Notes: a model not told the origin generated them from the letters alone. A DNA stretch of 64,000 bases from Alteromonas sp. KC3 (GCF_016756315.1 NZ_AP024235.1:3348001-3412000), one strand, 5' to 3'. Shown: positions 47,518 through 59,089, numbered from the stretch's first letter. Numbers and translations are program-made.

Positions 47518-48617
47518 TAGTCCCCTACTCCTACCACGCTTTTAACGTGGCTTACTACATGTTCTGTGGCATGGGTACTCGCACACTTACGCGCCAATGC
47601 CCCCATTTTCAAGCAGTCGTCGGGATGTTTAAGCCACTGACGCACCGCTTGCCCTAAGTTGTCTTTTAATACATTTTGTGCAATCAAAACAGCAGCATTT
47701 TGCTTGACCAATGATTGCGCATTCTTTGTTTGATGATCGTCTACTGCATGCGGTAGAGGAACGAAAATGGCTGCTCTGCCTACTGCGGCAACCTCACTAA
47801 CGGTTAACGCACCCGCCCTGCATACTACGAAATCAGCCCATTCGTATGCCGCAGCCATATCATCAATAAAATCGCTCACTTTGATTTTTGTCATGTCTGC
47901 GCCTGCGCTTTCATAGGCCTGTTTAACGTTTTCGCTATTTCCTTTGCCGCATTGGTGCATAATGGATAAACCGGATAATGCGCCGCACGTTGCTGGCACA
48001 GTTTCGTTTAAGATCTGCGCCCCTAAACTACCGCCAACAACAAGCATATTCAGCGAACCGTTTCCTTCACTCACTCTATTCTCAGCCACTTTTGCTTTTA
48101 CCGAAAAAATAGCATCTCGAACTGGATTACCTACTGTGTGCACTTTTTTAATAGCGCCAGAAAATTGTGTTTTCGCATCATCAAAACCAAGTAGTACACG
48201 AGTGGCTATTTTACTAAGCAATTTGTTGGTCATGCCCGCTGCAGCGTTTTGCTCATGAATGATAACGGGTATGCCCAGTGTTTTAGCGGCAACACCGCCT
48301 GGACCACTCGCATAGCCTCCAAAACCTACCACGATGTCAGGCGCTATACGCGTGATAATACGTCTTGCCGAAAATAGACTTTTAACCAGTGCGATGGCCC
48401 CTTTAATGCGTGCAGACAGGCCTTTTCCACGCAGTCCCCTAACAGGAATAAAATGGATAGGAATACCGTGCTTAGGTACGACATCAGCTTCCATTCGCTC
48501 TGCGGTGCCAAGCCAATGAATTTCCCAGCCTTCATCACGCAATGCGTTTGCCACCGCAAGTCCGGGGAAAACATGTCCACCAGTGCCACCCGCCATGATC
48601 AAACAACGCTTAGCCAT
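47517..48617 (-). CDS. murG: UDP-N-acetylglucosamine:lipid I transferase MurG
   Basis: A peripheral inner-membrane glycosyltransferase that converts lipid I to lipid II. ATG 48617 ([15 protein letters not shown]) is the start; the frame extends upstream inside ftsW, overlapping it out of phase, and that part is not family sequence. Motifs are [22 protein letters not shown] and the C-terminal donor loop [20 protein letters not shown]. The start overlaps the ftsW stop by 8 bp. The 366-aa length is normal. Confidence 0.97.
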   Translation of the reverse strand: MAKRCLIMAGGTGGHVFPGLAVANALRDEGWEIHWLGTAERMEADVVPKHGIPIHFIPVRGLRGKGLSARIKGAIALVKSLFSARRIITRIAPDIVVGFGGYASGPGGVAAKTLGIPVIIHEQNAAAGMTNKLLSKIATRVLLGFDDAKTQFSGAIKKVHTVGNPVRDAIFSVKAKVAENRVSEGNGSLNMLVVGGSLGAQILNETVPATCGALSGLSIMHQCGKGNSENVKQAYESAGADMTKIKVSDFIDDMAAAYEWADFVVCRAGALTVSEVAAVGRAAIFVPLPHAVDDHQTKNAQSLVKQNAAVLIAQNVLKDNLGQAVRQWLKHPDDCLKMGALARKCASTHATEHVVSHVKSVVGVGD

Positions 48618-50001
48618 TGTCAGCCTCCTCAGCAACACGCGCCAATATCGCTTTAATGCCCGCTTTGCCCTCGTCTTCAGGAGATGGCGCTTTTGTGGCT
48701 GGCTTTTCGGCAACTGTTGCACTATCGAAGCTGTGTTCGTTGTCAGTAACAGGTGTCACTGATTTTGTTTTCTTGCTGCGTTTTTTAGTGCTGGTCTTTT
48801 TATGCTCACCCTTACTATCACCGCGTCCCAGTGCTTGTACACCATCGACACGCAGCTCGAAGTCAATGCGCAATAAAATGGCCACCGCGACGGACATCAC
48901 AATCAGCGATGAGCCACCGTAACTTACTAATGGTAAGGTCAGCCCTTTAGTAGGAAGAATACCTGCACTCGCACCAATGTTTACCGCTGTCTGAAAGCTA
49001 AACCAAATGCCGATGCTATAAGCCAGATATCCATCAAAAGCACGGCCTTTTTCCAATGCTTTGTTGCCAATATTCAACGCTCGCAGCACCATCCAAAGTA
49101 TTAAACCTAGGACAGCAAGAACGCCTACAAAGCCAAGTTCTTCGGCAAGGATTGCCATTACAAAGTCAGTGTGAGCTTCAGGTAAAAACTCTAGCTTTTG
49201 TAAACTATTACCAAGTCCCTGGCCAAACCAATTGCCTCGACCGTAAGCCATTAGAGATTGAGTAAGCTGATAGCCCGCACCAAACGGGTCGGCCCATGGA
49301 TCTAAGAAAGACGTAACACGCTTAAGACGATATTCCTCAAAAACAATGAGTGCTACAACTGCAAGCACGCCCACAAACACTAAAGCAAAGAACTGCCACA
49401 GTCTTGCGCCCGCCAAAAACAAAAGACCGATTGTGGTGGCGAACATCACAACAACAGTCCCTAAGTCCGGCTGTAACAGAAGTAACATTGCAAGCACAAA
49501 GAACACGACAAGGGGCTTAATGAACCCTTTTAGGTTTTCGGTCACCTCTTCATACCGACGCACAAGGTAACCCGCCAAATAAGCGAAAAAGAAAAGCTTG
49601 GCGGGCTCTGCAGCCTGCACAGTAATAGGACCAATTGCTAACCAACGCGTACTACCATTTACGGTTCTACCAATAAGAAGAACCGCGACCAGAAGCCCTA
49701 TGGCTGCAAGCAATAAGTACGGGTTAGTCATACGCCAAAATTGCATGGGAAGCTGTAACACCACCATGGCAGCAACCACAGCAGCAACAATGTAAATACC
49801 GTGACGTATAGCAAAATAGAACGGGTTGTCATGTAGCCTGTCAGCAACTGGCATGGATGCGGACGTTACAATAATAACGCCGATGCTCATTAGTGCTAAT
49901 GCAATCAGTATGAGCGTTACATCATAAGGTGCACTGGGCTGTGCCGCTCCGTCATGACGCGCAGAGAATAATTCACTAAGTTTTGTGGTTGCCGTCATCA
50001 T
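48610..50001 (-). CDS. ftsW: Septal peptidoglycan polymerase FtsW
   Basis: A SEDS-family glycosyltransferase that polymerises septal peptidoglycan with FtsI. About ten membrane helices are visible, with SEDS motifs GADPF-like [10 protein letters not shown], the extracellular [16 protein letters not shown] containing the conserved Asp, and SYGGSSL. At 463 aa it is about 50 longer than E. coli FtsW because of a cytoplasmic C-terminal tail (about residues 385-463), first Lys-rich ([13 protein letters not shown]) then acidic. The start overlaps the murD stop as ATGATGA. Confidence 0.96.
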   Translation of the reverse strand: MMTATTKLSELFSARHDGAAQPSAPYDVTLILIALALMSIGVIIVTSASMPVADRLHDNPFYFAIRHGIYIVAAVVAAMVVLQLPMQFWRMTNPYLLLAAIGLLVAVLLIGRTVNGSTRWLAIGPITVQAAEPAKLFFFAYLAGYLVRRYEEVTENLKGFIKPLVVFFVLAMLLLLQPDLGTVVVMFATTIGLLFLAGARLWQFFALVFVGVLAVVALIVFEEYRLKRVTSFLDPWADPFGAGYQLTQSLMAYGRGNWFGQGLGNSLQKLEFLPEAHTDFVMAILAEELGFVGVLAVLGLILWMVLRALNIGNKALEKGRAFDGYLAYSIGIWFSFQTAVNIGASAGILPTKGLTLPLVSYGGSSLIVMSVAVAILLRIDFELRVDGVQALGRGDSKGEHKKTSTKKRSKKTKSVTPVTDNEHSFDSATVAEKPATKAPSPEDEGKAGIKAILARVAEEADNG

Positions 50002-51386
50002 GACACCACCTTTTGCGCTTCATTATCAACAGCCAGCGCTGATGCTACTGCATGCTTAAACGCTTCACCGCGATGCATGTAGTTTTTGAACATATCTATA
50101 CTGGCGCAAGCAGGCGATAACAATACCACATCACCTTTTTCAGCAAGTGCAATGGCACCTTGCACTGCGTCCTGCATCGAGTGGCATTGACTTGTACGCG
50201 TGAAGACCGCAGCTATTTGCGGCGCATCTTTACCAATAGCAAAAACGTGAGCCACATACTTCTCAAGATAGGGCGCCAAACTTTGCATGTCTGCGCCTTT
50301 AGCATCGCCACCGGCAATTAATATCAAACGACCTTGTGTCGATGCCCCTAATCCTTCAAGTGCCGCAACGGTTGCACCTATATTTGTTGCCTTAGAATCA
50401 TCGATGAAGCGGACTTCGTTTTCATTCGCTATTTCTACACAGCGATGGGGAGCACTTTTGAAACTTGCCAAATGCTCGATTGCCGTTTGGGGCTGCACGC
50501 CAAGCTCACAGCAAATAGCAAGCGAAGCCATTACATTAAGCACATTGTGTGTGCCCGCTAGGGGTATGGCGTCAAGTCTAATCAGGGGAGTTGAATTGTA
50601 AACTAAGGTATCAACGCCCTCGATGCTGGCAACAGCAAAGCCTGTTTCGGACTCACCTAAACCATACTCAACAATATGTGACATAGATTGCTCGGCGTCT
50701 TCATCCGGCGCAACAAATTCGCCATCGCGCCACACTACGGCTGACGCTGCATTGTCAAATATTCGGTGCTTGGCATTAATGTAATTCTCTAACGTGCCAT
50801 GCCTGTCGAGATGATCATCAGAAATATTTAAAACGGTCGCAGTTTCGAGCAACAGTGATGAGGTTGTTTCAAGTTGAAAGCTTGATAACTCCATCACAAT
50901 GACGTCGGCGTCACTTTCTAGCGCCTCGAGCACAGGACGACCCACGTTACCCGCCTCAATACTGCGAACGCCACAGGCATTTAGCAAATGATTGGTCAGT
51001 AGTGTCACTGTGGTTTTACCGTTAGATCCAGTTATGCCAATCACTTTTTTCGGTGATGGAAGGTTGCGATTTAAGCGAGCAAAGAGTTCCACATCGCCTA
51101 TAACCTCTACGCCACAGGATTTTGCTAGGCGTACTTGCGCGATATCCACGGCTAGTCCAGGGCTCAGTACTAAGGTATCGACACCGTCAAAGTAGCTTTT
51201 TGTCAGTTCAGCGGTAGTTACGCTATCTTTCAGTGTCTGGGCTAAATCATCAGGCAATGACAATTGCTCTCGTGTATCGAACGCTTTTACCGAAGCTTGA
51301 TGTTGCAGTAAAAAGCGCACGCAAGCCTGACCTGTAACGCCTAGGCCACCGACTACATAACTATGCTCGCGTACGTTATATGACAT
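49998..51386 (-). CDS. murD: UDP-N-acetylmuramoyl-L-alanine-D-glutamate ligase
   Basis: This adds D-Glu to the nucleotide precursor. The N-terminal nucleotide-binding fold has [17 protein letters not shown], the ATP loop is [14 protein letters not shown], and HNVLNVMAS and FIDDSKATN mark the central and C-terminal domains. At 462 aa it is slightly longer than the E. coli enzyme. It lies 6 bp after mraY and its stop overlaps the ftsW start. Confidence 0.97.
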   Translation of the reverse strand: MSYNVREHSYVVGGLGVTGQACVRFLLQHQASVKAFDTREQLSLPDDLAQTLKDSVTTAELTKSYFDGVDTLVLSPGLAVDIAQVRLAKSCGVEVIGDVELFARLNRNLPSPKKVIGITGSNGKTTVTLLTNHLLNACGVRSIEAGNVGRPVLEALESDADVIVMELSSFQLETTSSLLLETATVLNISDDHLDRHGTLENYINAKHRIFDNAASAVVWRDGEFVAPDEDAEQSMSHIVEYGLGESETGFAVASIEGVDTLVYNSTPLIRLDAIPLAGTHNVLNVMASLAICCELGVQPQTAIEHLASFKSAPHRCVEIANENEVRFIDDSKATNIGATVAALEGLGASTQGRLILIAGGDAKGADMQSLAPYLEKYVAHVFAIGKDAPQIAAVFTRTSQCHSMQDAVQGAIALAEKGDVVLLSPACASIDMFKNYMHRGEAFKHAVASALAVDNEAQKVVS

Positions 51387-51392
51387 ATAACC

Positions 51393-52475
51393 TTATCTCA
51401 GTTTCAACGTTGCTAGTCCAACTAGCACCAAAATGATGGATATGATCCAAAAACGCACGATTACCCGCGGTTCTGGCCATCCTTTTAACTCATAGTGATG
51501 ATGAATAGGCGCCATTCTGAAAATACGCTGACCACGTAACTTATATGAGCCCACCTGCAAGATAACCGACAGTGTTTCCATTACAAAAACACCACCCATA
51601 ATGATAAGTACCAGTTCTTGGCGCACCAACACTGCTAGTACACCCAAGGTTCCCCCAAGCGCAAGTGAGCCTACATCGCCCATAAATACCTGAGCAGGGT
51701 ATGTGTTAAACCATAGAAACCCTAGGCCAGCCCCCACCATTGCAGTACATACAATAACAAGCTCACTAGTAAGTGGAATGTGCGGAATGTTGAGGTAAGC
51801 GGCGAAATTCGCATTCCCTGTAACATAAGCGAAAATAGCAAATGCACCCGCCACTAAAATGGTAGGCACGATGGCCAACCCGTCTAATCCATCCGTCAGA
51901 TTTACCGCGTTGCTAGTTCCTACAATGGCAAAGTAGGTAATGATGATAAAGAACGCCCCAAGCTGCGGGAAAACTTCCTTAAAAAACGGGACTAACAACG
52001 AAGTCTCCGCGCTTAAGGTCGCGCTACTGTACAGGAAAAAAGCGACACCAAGTGCGACAACTGACTGCCAAAAATACTTCCAGCGAGCAATAAGGCCTTT
52101 CGAGTCTTTGCGGATGACTTTTCTGTAATCATCTACGAATCCGATAATCCCATAAGCCACCACAACAAATAACGTAACAAGTACATAGCGATTAGTTAAG
52201 TCAGCCCACAACAGCCCGCTCACCACAATAGCCGCGAGTATTAGTAGCCCGCCCATGGTTGGCGTTCCCGATTTGGACAAATGGCTTTGAGGACCATCAT
52301 CGCGCACGGTTTGACCTATCTGCATGGTTTGCAGATAGCGGATCATTTTGGGGCCTATCAAAATAGCAATCAGCAGCGCGGTCAACGTGCTTAAAATCGC
52401 GCGCAAAGTAAGGTATGAAAATACGTTAAACCCAGATTCAAATTGAGTCAGCCAATCGGCAAGCCAAATTAACAT
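51393..52475 (-). CDS. mraY: Phospho-MurNAc-pentapeptide translocase MraY
   Basis: An integral membrane enzyme that transfers phospho-MurNAc-pentapeptide to undecaprenyl phosphate, giving lipid I. The 360-aa protein has about ten helices and the key cytoplasmic Asp motifs FVDDYRKV and [11 protein letters not shown], plus [12 protein letters not shown] and the His-rich [11 protein letters not shown]. The start overlaps the murF end by 7 bp. Confidence 0.98.
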   Translation of the reverse strand: MLIWLADWLTQFESGFNVFSYLTLRAILSTLTALLIAILIGPKMIRYLQTMQIGQTVRDDGPQSHLSKSGTPTMGGLLILAAIVVSGLLWADLTNRYVLVTLFVVVAYGIIGFVDDYRKVIRKDSKGLIARWKYFWQSVVALGVAFFLYSSATLSAETSLLVPFFKEVFPQLGAFFIIITYFAIVGTSNAVNLTDGLDGLAIVPTILVAGAFAIFAYVTGNANFAAYLNIPHIPLTSELVIVCTAMVGAGLGFLWFNTYPAQVFMGDVGSLALGGTLGVLAVLVRQELVLIIMGGVFVMETLSVILQVGSYKLRGQRIFRMAPIHHHYELKGWPEPRVIVRFWIISIILVLVGLATLKLR

Positions 52476-53878
52476 GCAATACGCTCCCGACGGCTATCAA
52501 GCTTTCCCAGCGTAGAGGCCTCGATCGCCTCTACCACGCGCTCCATTTTAGAGCTGCGTGAACCTTTAACTAAAATTGAAATATCGCGCTGGTGCACTAA
52601 CAAATCACTCTCCATTGCGGCCAACAAACTCTCTACGTCGCTAAAATGCCCGCCATTTTCATCGAACACAGCGCTTGCTGACTGACTTAGTACTCCCATA
52701 GTGTAGAGGTAGTCGATACCTTTCTGTTTGGCGTACTCTCCTACTTGTTCGTGATAATAACGCGCCTTTTCGCCTAGCTCTTTCATATCGCCAAGCACCA
52801 ACACTGTAATGCCTGAAAAGCTACTTAGTGTGTCAATTGCCGCGTTTACCGAGGCTACATTTGCATTATAAGTATCATCGAGAAGTCGAACTTGCTCAGT
52901 CAGCTGTTTTACGTTTAAACGCCCACTGACTTGTTTCATTGCTAGCAGACCATCGCGCACGTTTTCCAGCGTAGCGCCTACTTGAAGCGTAAGCGCTGCA
53001 GATAACAACGCATTACCCACATTGTGAATGCCAGGAATAGTAAGTTGAATAGCAATTTCACCTTGTGGGCACACAAGGTGAAATGACGCACAGCCATCAA
53101 GACCAATAGTGATATCTTCAGCATGAAAATCTGCCGGATTCTTTTGATCTGGGGCGAATGTAAGCGTTTTGGTGTGTTTTAGTTTACCCAACCAAAAGTC
53201 TGCGAACTGACTGTCTACATTAACAATGGCTACGCCATCGTCGCCAAGGCCTTTAAAAATTTCGCTTTTTGCTCGTGCCACGCCCAACAAGCTGCCAAAA
53301 CCTTCAAGGTGCGAAGCTGCTGCATTTACAATGGTTGCGACATCAGGCTTAACTAAATTGGTGGTATAGGCGATTTCACCTAAATGATTGGCGCCAAGCT
53401 CCATAACCGCAAATTCGTGGTGAGGCTCTAAACGCAACAACGTTAGTGGAACCCCAATATCATTATTGAAATTGCCTTTTGTCGCCAGCACATTGCCGCG
53501 GCGCTCTAGAATTGAGGCGCACATTTCTTTTACTGTCGTTTTACCGCTACTACCCGTAACCGCTATAGTTTTTGGTGCAACCAGTGCCTTCACTGCTGCT
53601 CCTAGCATGCCTAATGCCTGCTTGGTGTCTTCAACGCGAATAACAGGTAATGTGGTATTTACCTCTTCGCTGGCAATCACGGCACTCGCGCCGGCGTTTT
53701 GTGCGTGCGATATAAAATCATGGCCATTAAAGTTAGGGCCTTTTAACGCTAAATATACTGCGCCGCTTTCTATCGTTCGCGTATCGGTGCTAATTGCAGA
53801 TACTTCAATATCCTCAGACGCACCTAAAAGAGTTCCATTCACTTTCTCGGCTATCCATGACAGCGTAGTTGTTATCAT
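52469..53878 (-). CDS. murF: UDP-MurNAc-tripeptide:D-Ala-D-Ala ligase MurF
   Basis: This attaches the D-Ala-D-Ala dipeptide made by DdlB. The N-terminal domain contains [17 protein letters not shown], the ATP loop is [12 protein letters not shown], then [15 protein letters not shown] and the C-terminal [14 protein letters not shown]. The 469-aa length is normal. Its ATG overlaps the murE stop by 4 bp. Confidence 0.97.
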   Translation of the reverse strand: MITTTLSWIAEKVNGTLLGASEDIEVSAISTDTRTIESGAVYLALKGPNFNGHDFISHAQNAGASAVIASEEVNTTLPVIRVEDTKQALGMLGAAVKALVAPKTIAVTGSSGKTTVKEMCASILERRGNVLATKGNFNNDIGVPLTLLRLEPHHEFAVMELGANHLGEIAYTTNLVKPDVATIVNAAASHLEGFGSLLGVARAKSEIFKGLGDDGVAIVNVDSQFADFWLGKLKHTKTLTFAPDQKNPADFHAEDITIGLDGCASFHLVCPQGEIAIQLTIPGIHNVGNALLSAALTLQVGATLENVRDGLLAMKQVSGRLNVKQLTEQVRLLDDTYNANVASVNAAIDTLSSFSGITVLVLGDMKELGEKARYYHEQVGEYAKQKGIDYLYTMGVLSQSASAVFDENGGHFSDVESLLAAMESDLLVHQRDISILVKGSRSSKMERVVEAIEASTLGKLDSRRERIAC

Positions 53879-55422
53879 TTGCTGTACTCCTGCTGCAGTC
53901 GCGCCACAACTGCACGTTCATTATAATTAGTCTTCTTGTCACCGATAATTTGGTAGTCTTCGTGGCCTTTACCAGCCACAATGATGATGTCGTTAACATC
54001 AGCATGTGACAGGCAATGACGAATGGCTTGCTCCCTATCCGGTATAGACACAGCCAAGTCACGATTGTTAATCCCGGCGATAATGTCAGCGGCAATAGCT
54101 TGCGGATCTTCACTTCTACTATTGTCAGTGGTTATCACTATTGCATCTGCGCCAGCCTCGGCAGCCTGCCCCATTAGCGGTCGCTTACCTTTATCTCTGT
54201 CTCCGCCACATCCAAATACACACCACACTTTGCCTTTCGTATGAAATTTGGCGCTCAGTAGCACTTTTTCTAATGCATCTGGGGTGTGCGCATAATCAAC
54301 AACCATATTGGCGGCATTATTGACGGCAAATACTTCCATGCGTCCTGGTACAGGCGTAATGGCATTGACCGCGTTAACCACATCGTCAAATCGCTCACCT
54401 TCAGCGAGTAATGTACCTATTGCGCTCAACACATTACTGATGTTGAATTTACCGAATAGAGGCAAGGTTATCGCTGCGTTGCCCCATGACGTTACCAAAT
54501 CAAAATCGCAACCTGACGAATGATAGGTGGCATTTGTGGCGAAACAATGGCGATGCTGAGGTTGTTTATGAGTATCGTTGATTTCACTATTTCCCTCATC
54601 AATCCCCGTCCATACCCGTGTTATTGCATCGTCGGCATGCGCATGCCATTTGGCACTTTCGGCATCATTGGCATTGAGTATTACCGCGTACAACCCGGGT
54701 TGTTGCAAAAGCAAACGCTTAGCTCTACCGTACTCGCCCATGGTGCCGTGATAATCAAGGTGATCACGCGTGAGGTTTGTAAACACCGCTATATCTGTTT
54801 TTACCGTACCTAAACGGCCCTGAACCAGTGCATGAGAGCTTGCTTCAAAGGCCGTGTGACGGACTTCACTTTGCACAAACTCTGCCAACAAGTACTGCAT
54901 ACGTATGGCATCTGGCGTTGTATTCGCCGCAGGTGTCGATTTCCATTGCGTTTCACTGCCTTCAAACACACTGCTGCCAAGCGTTCCAATACTGGCACTG
55001 CGTGTTCCAAGCGCATCCTTCAACTGCGTAAGCAATTGAACTGTAGAGGTTTTTCCGTTTGTCCCGGTTACCGCTACCGTCGTCATTTTTTGTGCAGGAT
55101 AATCATAAAAGGCCGCTGCAAGTGCAGAGAGCATTTGAGGTAGTTCGTGCAAATAGATAATGACGCTATGGTCACGCATTTCCATTTGTCCATGGGCACT
55201 ACTGTCTTCAGTTTGCGCCAATATTACACGGGCCCCTAAACTTATTGCTTGCGGGATGAAATCACGGCCGTCTAGTTCGTGCCCTTTTATTGCGATAAAC
55301 GCTAAGCGCGTATTCACTTCTCGGCTATCGAGCGTTAGCCCTTCAATGCGAATATCAGGTGCGTCGATACCAAATTTCGCGAGCAATGCACGTGTACTTT
55401 GAATAAAGGCACTAACTACCAC
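53875..55422 (-). CDS. murE: UDP-MurNAc-tripeptide synthetase MurE (meso-diaminopimelate type)
   Basis: This adds the third stem residue. The ATP loop is VTGTNGKTSTVQLL; other family parts are TTPDAIRMQYLLAEF, SSHALVQGRL and VVDYAHTPDALE. The substrate-selecting motif, DNPR in meso-DAP enzymes, reads DNSR (in TTDNSRSEDP). The Arg that contacts DAP is kept, so meso-DAP specificity is expected, but the Pro is replaced. At 515 aa it is about 20 longer than the E. coli enzyme. It overlaps ftsI by 11 bp and murF by 4 bp. Confidence 0.96.
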   Translation of the reverse strand: MVVSAFIQSTRALLAKFGIDAPDIRIEGLTLDSREVNTRLAFIAIKGHELDGRDFIPQAISLGARVILAQTEDSSAHGQMEMRDHSVIIYLHELPQMLSALAAAFYDYPAQKMTTVAVTGTNGKTSTVQLLTQLKDALGTRSASIGTLGSSVFEGSETQWKSTPAANTTPDAIRMQYLLAEFVQSEVRHTAFEASSHALVQGRLGTVKTDIAVFTNLTRDHLDYHGTMGEYGRAKRLLLQQPGLYAVILNANDAESAKWHAHADDAITRVWTGIDEGNSEINDTHKQPQHRHCFATNATYHSSGCDFDLVTSWGNAAITLPLFGKFNISNVLSAIGTLLAEGERFDDVVNAVNAITPVPGRMEVFAVNNAANMVVDYAHTPDALEKVLLSAKFHTKGKVWCVFGCGGDRDKGKRPLMGQAAEAGADAIVITTDNSRSEDPQAIAADIIAGINNRDLAVSIPDREQAIRHCLSHADVNDIIIVAGKGHEDYQIIGDKKTNYNERAVVARLQQEYSK

Positions 55423-57226
55423 TTTGACCTCCTTTCAATAGGCTACTTGAGGTGACTTGCTTGTCATCGGGCGCTATATTAAGCATATGCAGTGCGCCCC
55501 CCATAATGGATGAGAACACAGGTGCAGCGGTATCTCCTGCATGATACAAGTCGCCACCAGGTTCATTGATCAGAACTATGGTTACTAGGCGTGGATCAGA
55601 AACGGGGGCAATACCGGCAAAGATATTGACGTACTCTTCACCATAGCCACCTGCAACCGCTTTCCTACTCGTACCTGTTTTACCTGCCACTCGGTAGCCT
55701 GGAACCGCCGCTTTGGTTGCGGTACCGCCTCGTTGCGTAACACTTTCCATCATTTGCACAATCGCTTTGGCGTTTTCTTCGCTTATCACGCGCTCAGCTT
55801 GCGCCTGCCATGACGGTTGCTTAGGTGATTTAATGATATTGAGCGGTGTTTTAATACCACCGTTGGCTAACGTGGCATAAAGTCTACCCAGCTGTGCGGT
55901 GGTCACCGATATGCCATAGCCAAAAGACAAGGTTGCAAGCTCAAATTCGGACCAGCGACTGCGCTCGTGGAAAATACCACTACTCTCGCCGGCCATGTTA
56001 AGTCCGGTGTCGCTCATCAGTCCCATGTTGTAATAGGTATCAAGTAGAAATTGCTTTGGCACAGATAGCGCCAATTTTGATGTTCCCATGTTGGATGAAT
56101 GCTGAATAATTTCTTCTAGCGTCAACTCACCATAGTTGCGGGTATCTTTTACTAGGCTACCGCCTAAGCGCATCCAACCAGGATAGGTATCGACAGTGTC
56201 TTCAGGCTCAACTTCACCGAACTCCAATGCAGTTAATACTGCAAGAGGTTTGAGCGACGAACCCGGCTCAAAGGCATCGGTTATCACGCGATTACGCATG
56301 CGATGGGGCGAAATATCACTTCTGTCATTAGGATTAAACGATGGTGCATTCACCATAGCCAATACATCGCCAGTTTTAACATCAATCACAATGGCTGACG
56401 CCGAGCTTGATTGATAGTAAATCATCGCTTCTTTAATTTCTTTATACGCTAGCGCCTGAATACGCTGATCGATAGATAGCTGAAGGTCACCTGCTTTTTC
56501 GCCAGATTTCATTTCTAGAATTTCGACTTGGCGTCCCTTAGCATCACGACGAATTTTACGGGAGCCTGGCGTCCCCGTTAGCCACTCGTTATACATGCGC
56601 TCAAGACCCTCAACGCCAGTATCATCAACATCGGTCACTCCGATTAGCTGCGCTGACACTTCCCCCGTGGGGTAATAGCGGCGGCTCTCTCTGCGAAGAT
56701 AAATACCAGGAATATCGAGCTTATCAACATACTCGGCCATTGCGGGCGACACTTGTCGTTGCAAGTACACAAAGCGGCGCTTGGGATTAGCCACTTTTTC
56801 TTTTAATTCGTCAACGTCTTGACGCAGCACATCTGCAAGCGCTTCCCAGCGGCGTTGCTCACTAAACCCGTTGTTGTCGTGAATAATTTTCGGGTCGGCA
56901 TAAATAGCGCGTACCGGTACGCTTACCGCTAACTCTACGCCGTTTCTGTCGGTAATAAGTCCGCGGTAAGTGGGCATATTTCGGGTACGTAACGTACGAC
57001 TATCGCCTTGCTGAATAAGCTCATCGGGTTCGATAACTTGGATGTAAGCAGCGCGTGAGGCAAGCACACCAAACACGGCAATAATGACCACCAATACCAC
57101 AATAAAACGCCAGTGCACTAAGCTAGGTGTGACATTTTGTTTAGCGCCAGATTGCTTAGTGCGATTACCGCTGCGGTTTGATGCGCGAGGCTTATTAAGC
57201 GACTGTGCCGATTCAGTTAAACTCAT
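55412..57226 (-). CDS. ftsI: Septal peptidoglycan transpeptidase FtsI (PBP3)
   Basis: A class B penicillin-binding protein that crosslinks septal peptidoglycan with FtsW. It has a 40-residue basic cytoplasmic tail, one membrane helix (about 41-60, FIVVLVVIIAVFGVLASRAA), a pedestal domain, and a transpeptidase domain. The active-site motifs are FEPGSSLKPLAV (SxxK), HSSNMGTSK (SxN) and KTGTSRK (KTGT). The 604-aa length is close to E. coli's 588. The start overlaps the ftsL stop as ATGA. Confidence 0.97.
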   Translation of the reverse strand: MSLTESAQSLNKPRASNRSGNRTKQSGAKQNVTPSLVHWRFIVVLVVIIAVFGVLASRAAYIQVIEPDELIQQGDSRTLRTRNMPTYRGLITDRNGVELAVSVPVRAIYADPKIIHDNNGFSEQRRWEALADVLRQDVDELKEKVANPKRRFVYLQRQVSPAMAEYVDKLDIPGIYLRRESRRYYPTGEVSAQLIGVTDVDDTGVEGLERMYNEWLTGTPGSRKIRRDAKGRQVEILEMKSGEKAGDLQLSIDQRIQALAYKEIKEAMIYYQSSSASAIVIDVKTGDVLAMVNAPSFNPNDRSDISPHRMRNRVITDAFEPGSSLKPLAVLTALEFGEVEPEDTVDTYPGWMRLGGSLVKDTRNYGELTLEEIIQHSSNMGTSKLALSVPKQFLLDTYYNMGLMSDTGLNMAGESSGIFHERSRWSEFELATLSFGYGISVTTAQLGRLYATLANGGIKTPLNIIKSPKQPSWQAQAERVISEENAKAIVQMMESVTQRGGTATKAAVPGYRVAGKTGTSRKAVAGGYGEEYVNIFAGIAPVSDPRLVTIVLINEPGGDLYHAGDTAAPVFSSIMGGALHMLNIAPDDKQVTSSSLLKGGQSGS

Positions 57227-57558
57227 TTCAACCTCACTACAACTTCATCGTCAGCAGTCGGGCGATACATTTCTAGCTGCTTTTCAACCAAGGTTTCAAT
57301 GCGATTATGTTCGGTGAGAGCACGCTGCTCTAACACAAGATTACGCCACTCTACATCTAGCTCGTCTTTCTCTTGCATCAAGTCTTCTAGTGCGATCACT
57401 TGCTGTCGATTGTGATGGCTACTTAAGATCACGGCCATGCCACTTACAATAACCATTAAATACAACAAAACCCGCAACTTGTTGCGGGTCAAATCTGAAA
57501 CAATAATCAGCAGTAAGCTAAAGTTCGTGCTGGATTTATCAGCGCGCTGCTTGGTCAT
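57223..57558 (-). CDS. ftsL: Cell division protein FtsL
   Basis: A small bitopic protein of 111 aa that works with FtsB and FtsQ to activate FtsWI. It has a cytoplasmic N-tail, one membrane helix (about 29-46, [19 protein letters not shown]) and a periplasmic leucine-rich coiled coil (about 50-92). Sequence similarity in this family is low; the assignment rests on size, topology and position between rsmH and ftsI, overlapping both by 4 bp. Confidence 0.93.
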   Translation of the reverse strand: MTKQRADKSSTNFSLLLIIVSDLTRNKLRVLLYLMVIVSGMAVILSSHHNRQQVIALEDLMQEKDELDVEWRNLVLEQRALTEHNRIETLVEKQLEMYRPTADDEVVVRLK

Positions 57559-58496
57559 AGTTTTTCTGCCACCCGCAATACGGAACTGCGAGAGCGAACG
57601 TTGTTCGCAATCTCCTGCTCTGATGGTTTGATTGCTTTGCCCAGCGCTTTTAACACTTTATCGGCGTCAATTTCGGCCTGCGTGATTGGTAAATTATGCG
57701 GTACAGCTTTGCCTTTGCTTTGCTCTTTAATGAAACGTTTTACTAAACGATCTTCAAGGGAATGAAACGAGATCACGGCCAAACGGCCTTCTTTCGCTAG
57801 AACCTGAGTTGCCGCCTTTAGACCCACACGCAACTGCTCAAGCTCTGCATTAATGTATATACGGATGCCTTGAAATGCACGCGTAGCAGGGTGCTTAAAT
57901 TTATCTTTTACGGGTACAGCTTCATCAATAATTTTCGCTAGCTGTGCGGTACGTGTGATGGGCGTTTCTTCTCGTGTATTTACAATAGCATGAGCGATAC
58001 GCTTACCAAATTTCTCTTCCCCGAACTCTTTGATCACTTGCGCGATGTCTTGTTCTTCGGCACTTGCCAACCACTGCGCAGCGCTCTGTCCTTTAGAGGT
58101 ATCCATGCGCATGTCCAAAGGCCCATCTCGAAGAAAACTAAAGCCTCGCTCTGCATCATCTAATTGTGGTGACGACACGCCTAAATCCATCAACACGCCA
58201 TCAATTTTGCCTGTCAGGCCCAAGGCTTCAATCTCTTCTGCCATATCACCAAAAGGCGAATGGATAATTCGAAAGCGTGCGTCGTCAGCAAAACGCTCAG
58301 CGGCTATTATTGCCTGAGGATCGCGGTCGAACGCAATCAGTTGACCATTTTCACCAAGTGAAGCAAGGATGTGCGCTGAATGACCACCGCGTCCAAATGT
58401 AGCGTCTACGTAAATGCCATCAGGTTTAATCGCCAAAGCGTCAATACATTCGTCAAGCAGTACTGAAATATGTTTAAATTCGCTTGGCTGTGTCAT
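57555..58496 (-). CDS. rsmH: 16S rRNA (cytosine1402-N4)-methyltransferase
   Basis: This SAM-dependent methyltransferase (formerly MraW) modifies C1402 in the ribosomal P site. The SAM motif is [16 protein letters not shown], followed by [29 protein letters not shown] (cut to [18 protein letters not shown]) and [13 protein letters not shown]. At 313 aa it is the E. coli length. It is second in the dcw cluster, overlapping mraZ and ftsL by 4 bp each. Confidence 0.98.
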   Translation of the reverse strand: MTQPSEFKHISVLLDECIDALAIKPDGIYVDATFGRGGHSAHILASLGENGQLIAFDRDPQAIIAAERFADDARFRIIHSPFGDMAEEIEALGLTGKIDGVLMDLGVSSPQLDDAERGFSFLRDGPLDMRMDTSKGQSAAQWLASAEEQDIAQVIKEFGEEKFGKRIAHAIVNTREETPITRTAQLAKIIDEAVPVKDKFKHPATRAFQGIRIYINAELEQLRVGLKAATQVLAKEGRLAVISFHSLEDRLVKRFIKEQSKGKAVPHNLPITQAEIDADKVLKALGKAIKPSEQEIANNVRSRSSVLRVAEKL

Positions 58497-58951
58497 AGAG
58501 AGAAGTCCTGTAATCGTTCGGTAAGTTCAAATTCGCCCTTGCGTTCGGTGTCGATATCAACCTCGATTTGTTGTGCCCATACCTCGGCATCCCAAATCTC
58601 AAATTTGTTTAACTGACCAACCAACATGACTTCTTTTGATAGTTTCGCGTGTGCGCGCAGTGGAGTAGGAATAAGAATACGTCCGCTTTTATCCATTTCA
58701 CCTTCTGATGCATGACCAAGTAGCAAGCGCTGCATTCTGCGCTCCGCTGGGATCATGCTTGAAAGTTTAATGAGCTTAAGCTCAATCTCTTCCCATTCGG
58801 GAAGTGGGTAAAGTAGCAAACAACTTTGTTGTGTATCGACTGTGCAGACTAGTTGTCCCTGACAATCATCCAGCAGCGACTGACGATACTTCGTCGGTAT
58901 AGCCAGTCTGCCTTTTGTATCCAGATTGATTGCGTTAGCGCCGCGGAACAT
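58493..58951 (-). CDS. mraZ: Transcriptional regulator MraZ
   Basis: The first gene of the dcw cluster encodes an AbrB-like DNA-binding repressor that, in E. coli, controls its own operon. The 152-aa protein has two SpoVT-AbrB-type repeats, the first [20 protein letters not shown] and the second [15 protein letters not shown]. The start is the standard family start. Candidate MraZ sites lie 77-100 bp upstream. rsmH overlaps its stop by 4 bp. Confidence 0.97.
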   Translation of the reverse strand: MFRGANAINLDTKGRLAIPTKYRQSLLDDCQGQLVCTVDTQQSCLLLYPLPEWEEIELKLIKLSSMIPAERRMQRLLLGHASEGEMDKSGRILIPTPLRAHAKLSKEVMLVGQLNKFEIWDAEVWAQQIEVDIDTERKGEFELTERLQDFSL

Positions 58952-59027
58952 TCCCCTAGCCTTTTATTATTTGCTCTTGGTTTTCTTATTATTTGAGTAC
59001 TAATCTGCAAAGTGATGATGATTTGAT

Positions 59028-59051
59028 CCACAATTCGCCACATTTACCCAC
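59028..59051 (-). promoter_or_regulatory. MraZ operator: three GTGG repeats at 10-bp spacing
   Basis: On the minus strand GTGGGTAAAT, GTGGCGAATT, GTGGATCAAA follow each other with an exact 10-bp period, matching the TGGG-type direct repeats bound by E. coli MraZ. They lie just downstream of the predicted -10 element, a position suited to repression. Confidence 0.8.
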
Positions 59052-59059
59052 TGAGATAC

Positions 59060-59089
59060 AGTTTAGGTATCAATGATCCCCACTGTCAA
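59060..59089 (-). promoter_or_regulatory. Predicted sigma-70 promoter of mraZ / the dcw cluster
   Basis: Minus-strand -35 TTGACA (59084-59089, perfect consensus) and -10 TAAACT (59060-59065) with an 18-bp spacer. Transcription would start near 59053, right before the MraZ repeats. Confidence 0.7.

Noticed and set aside
54023..55143. Several plus-strand reading frames of 60-103 codons antisense to murE
   Set aside because: These overlap a clearly coding gene and have no ribosome sites or known domains.
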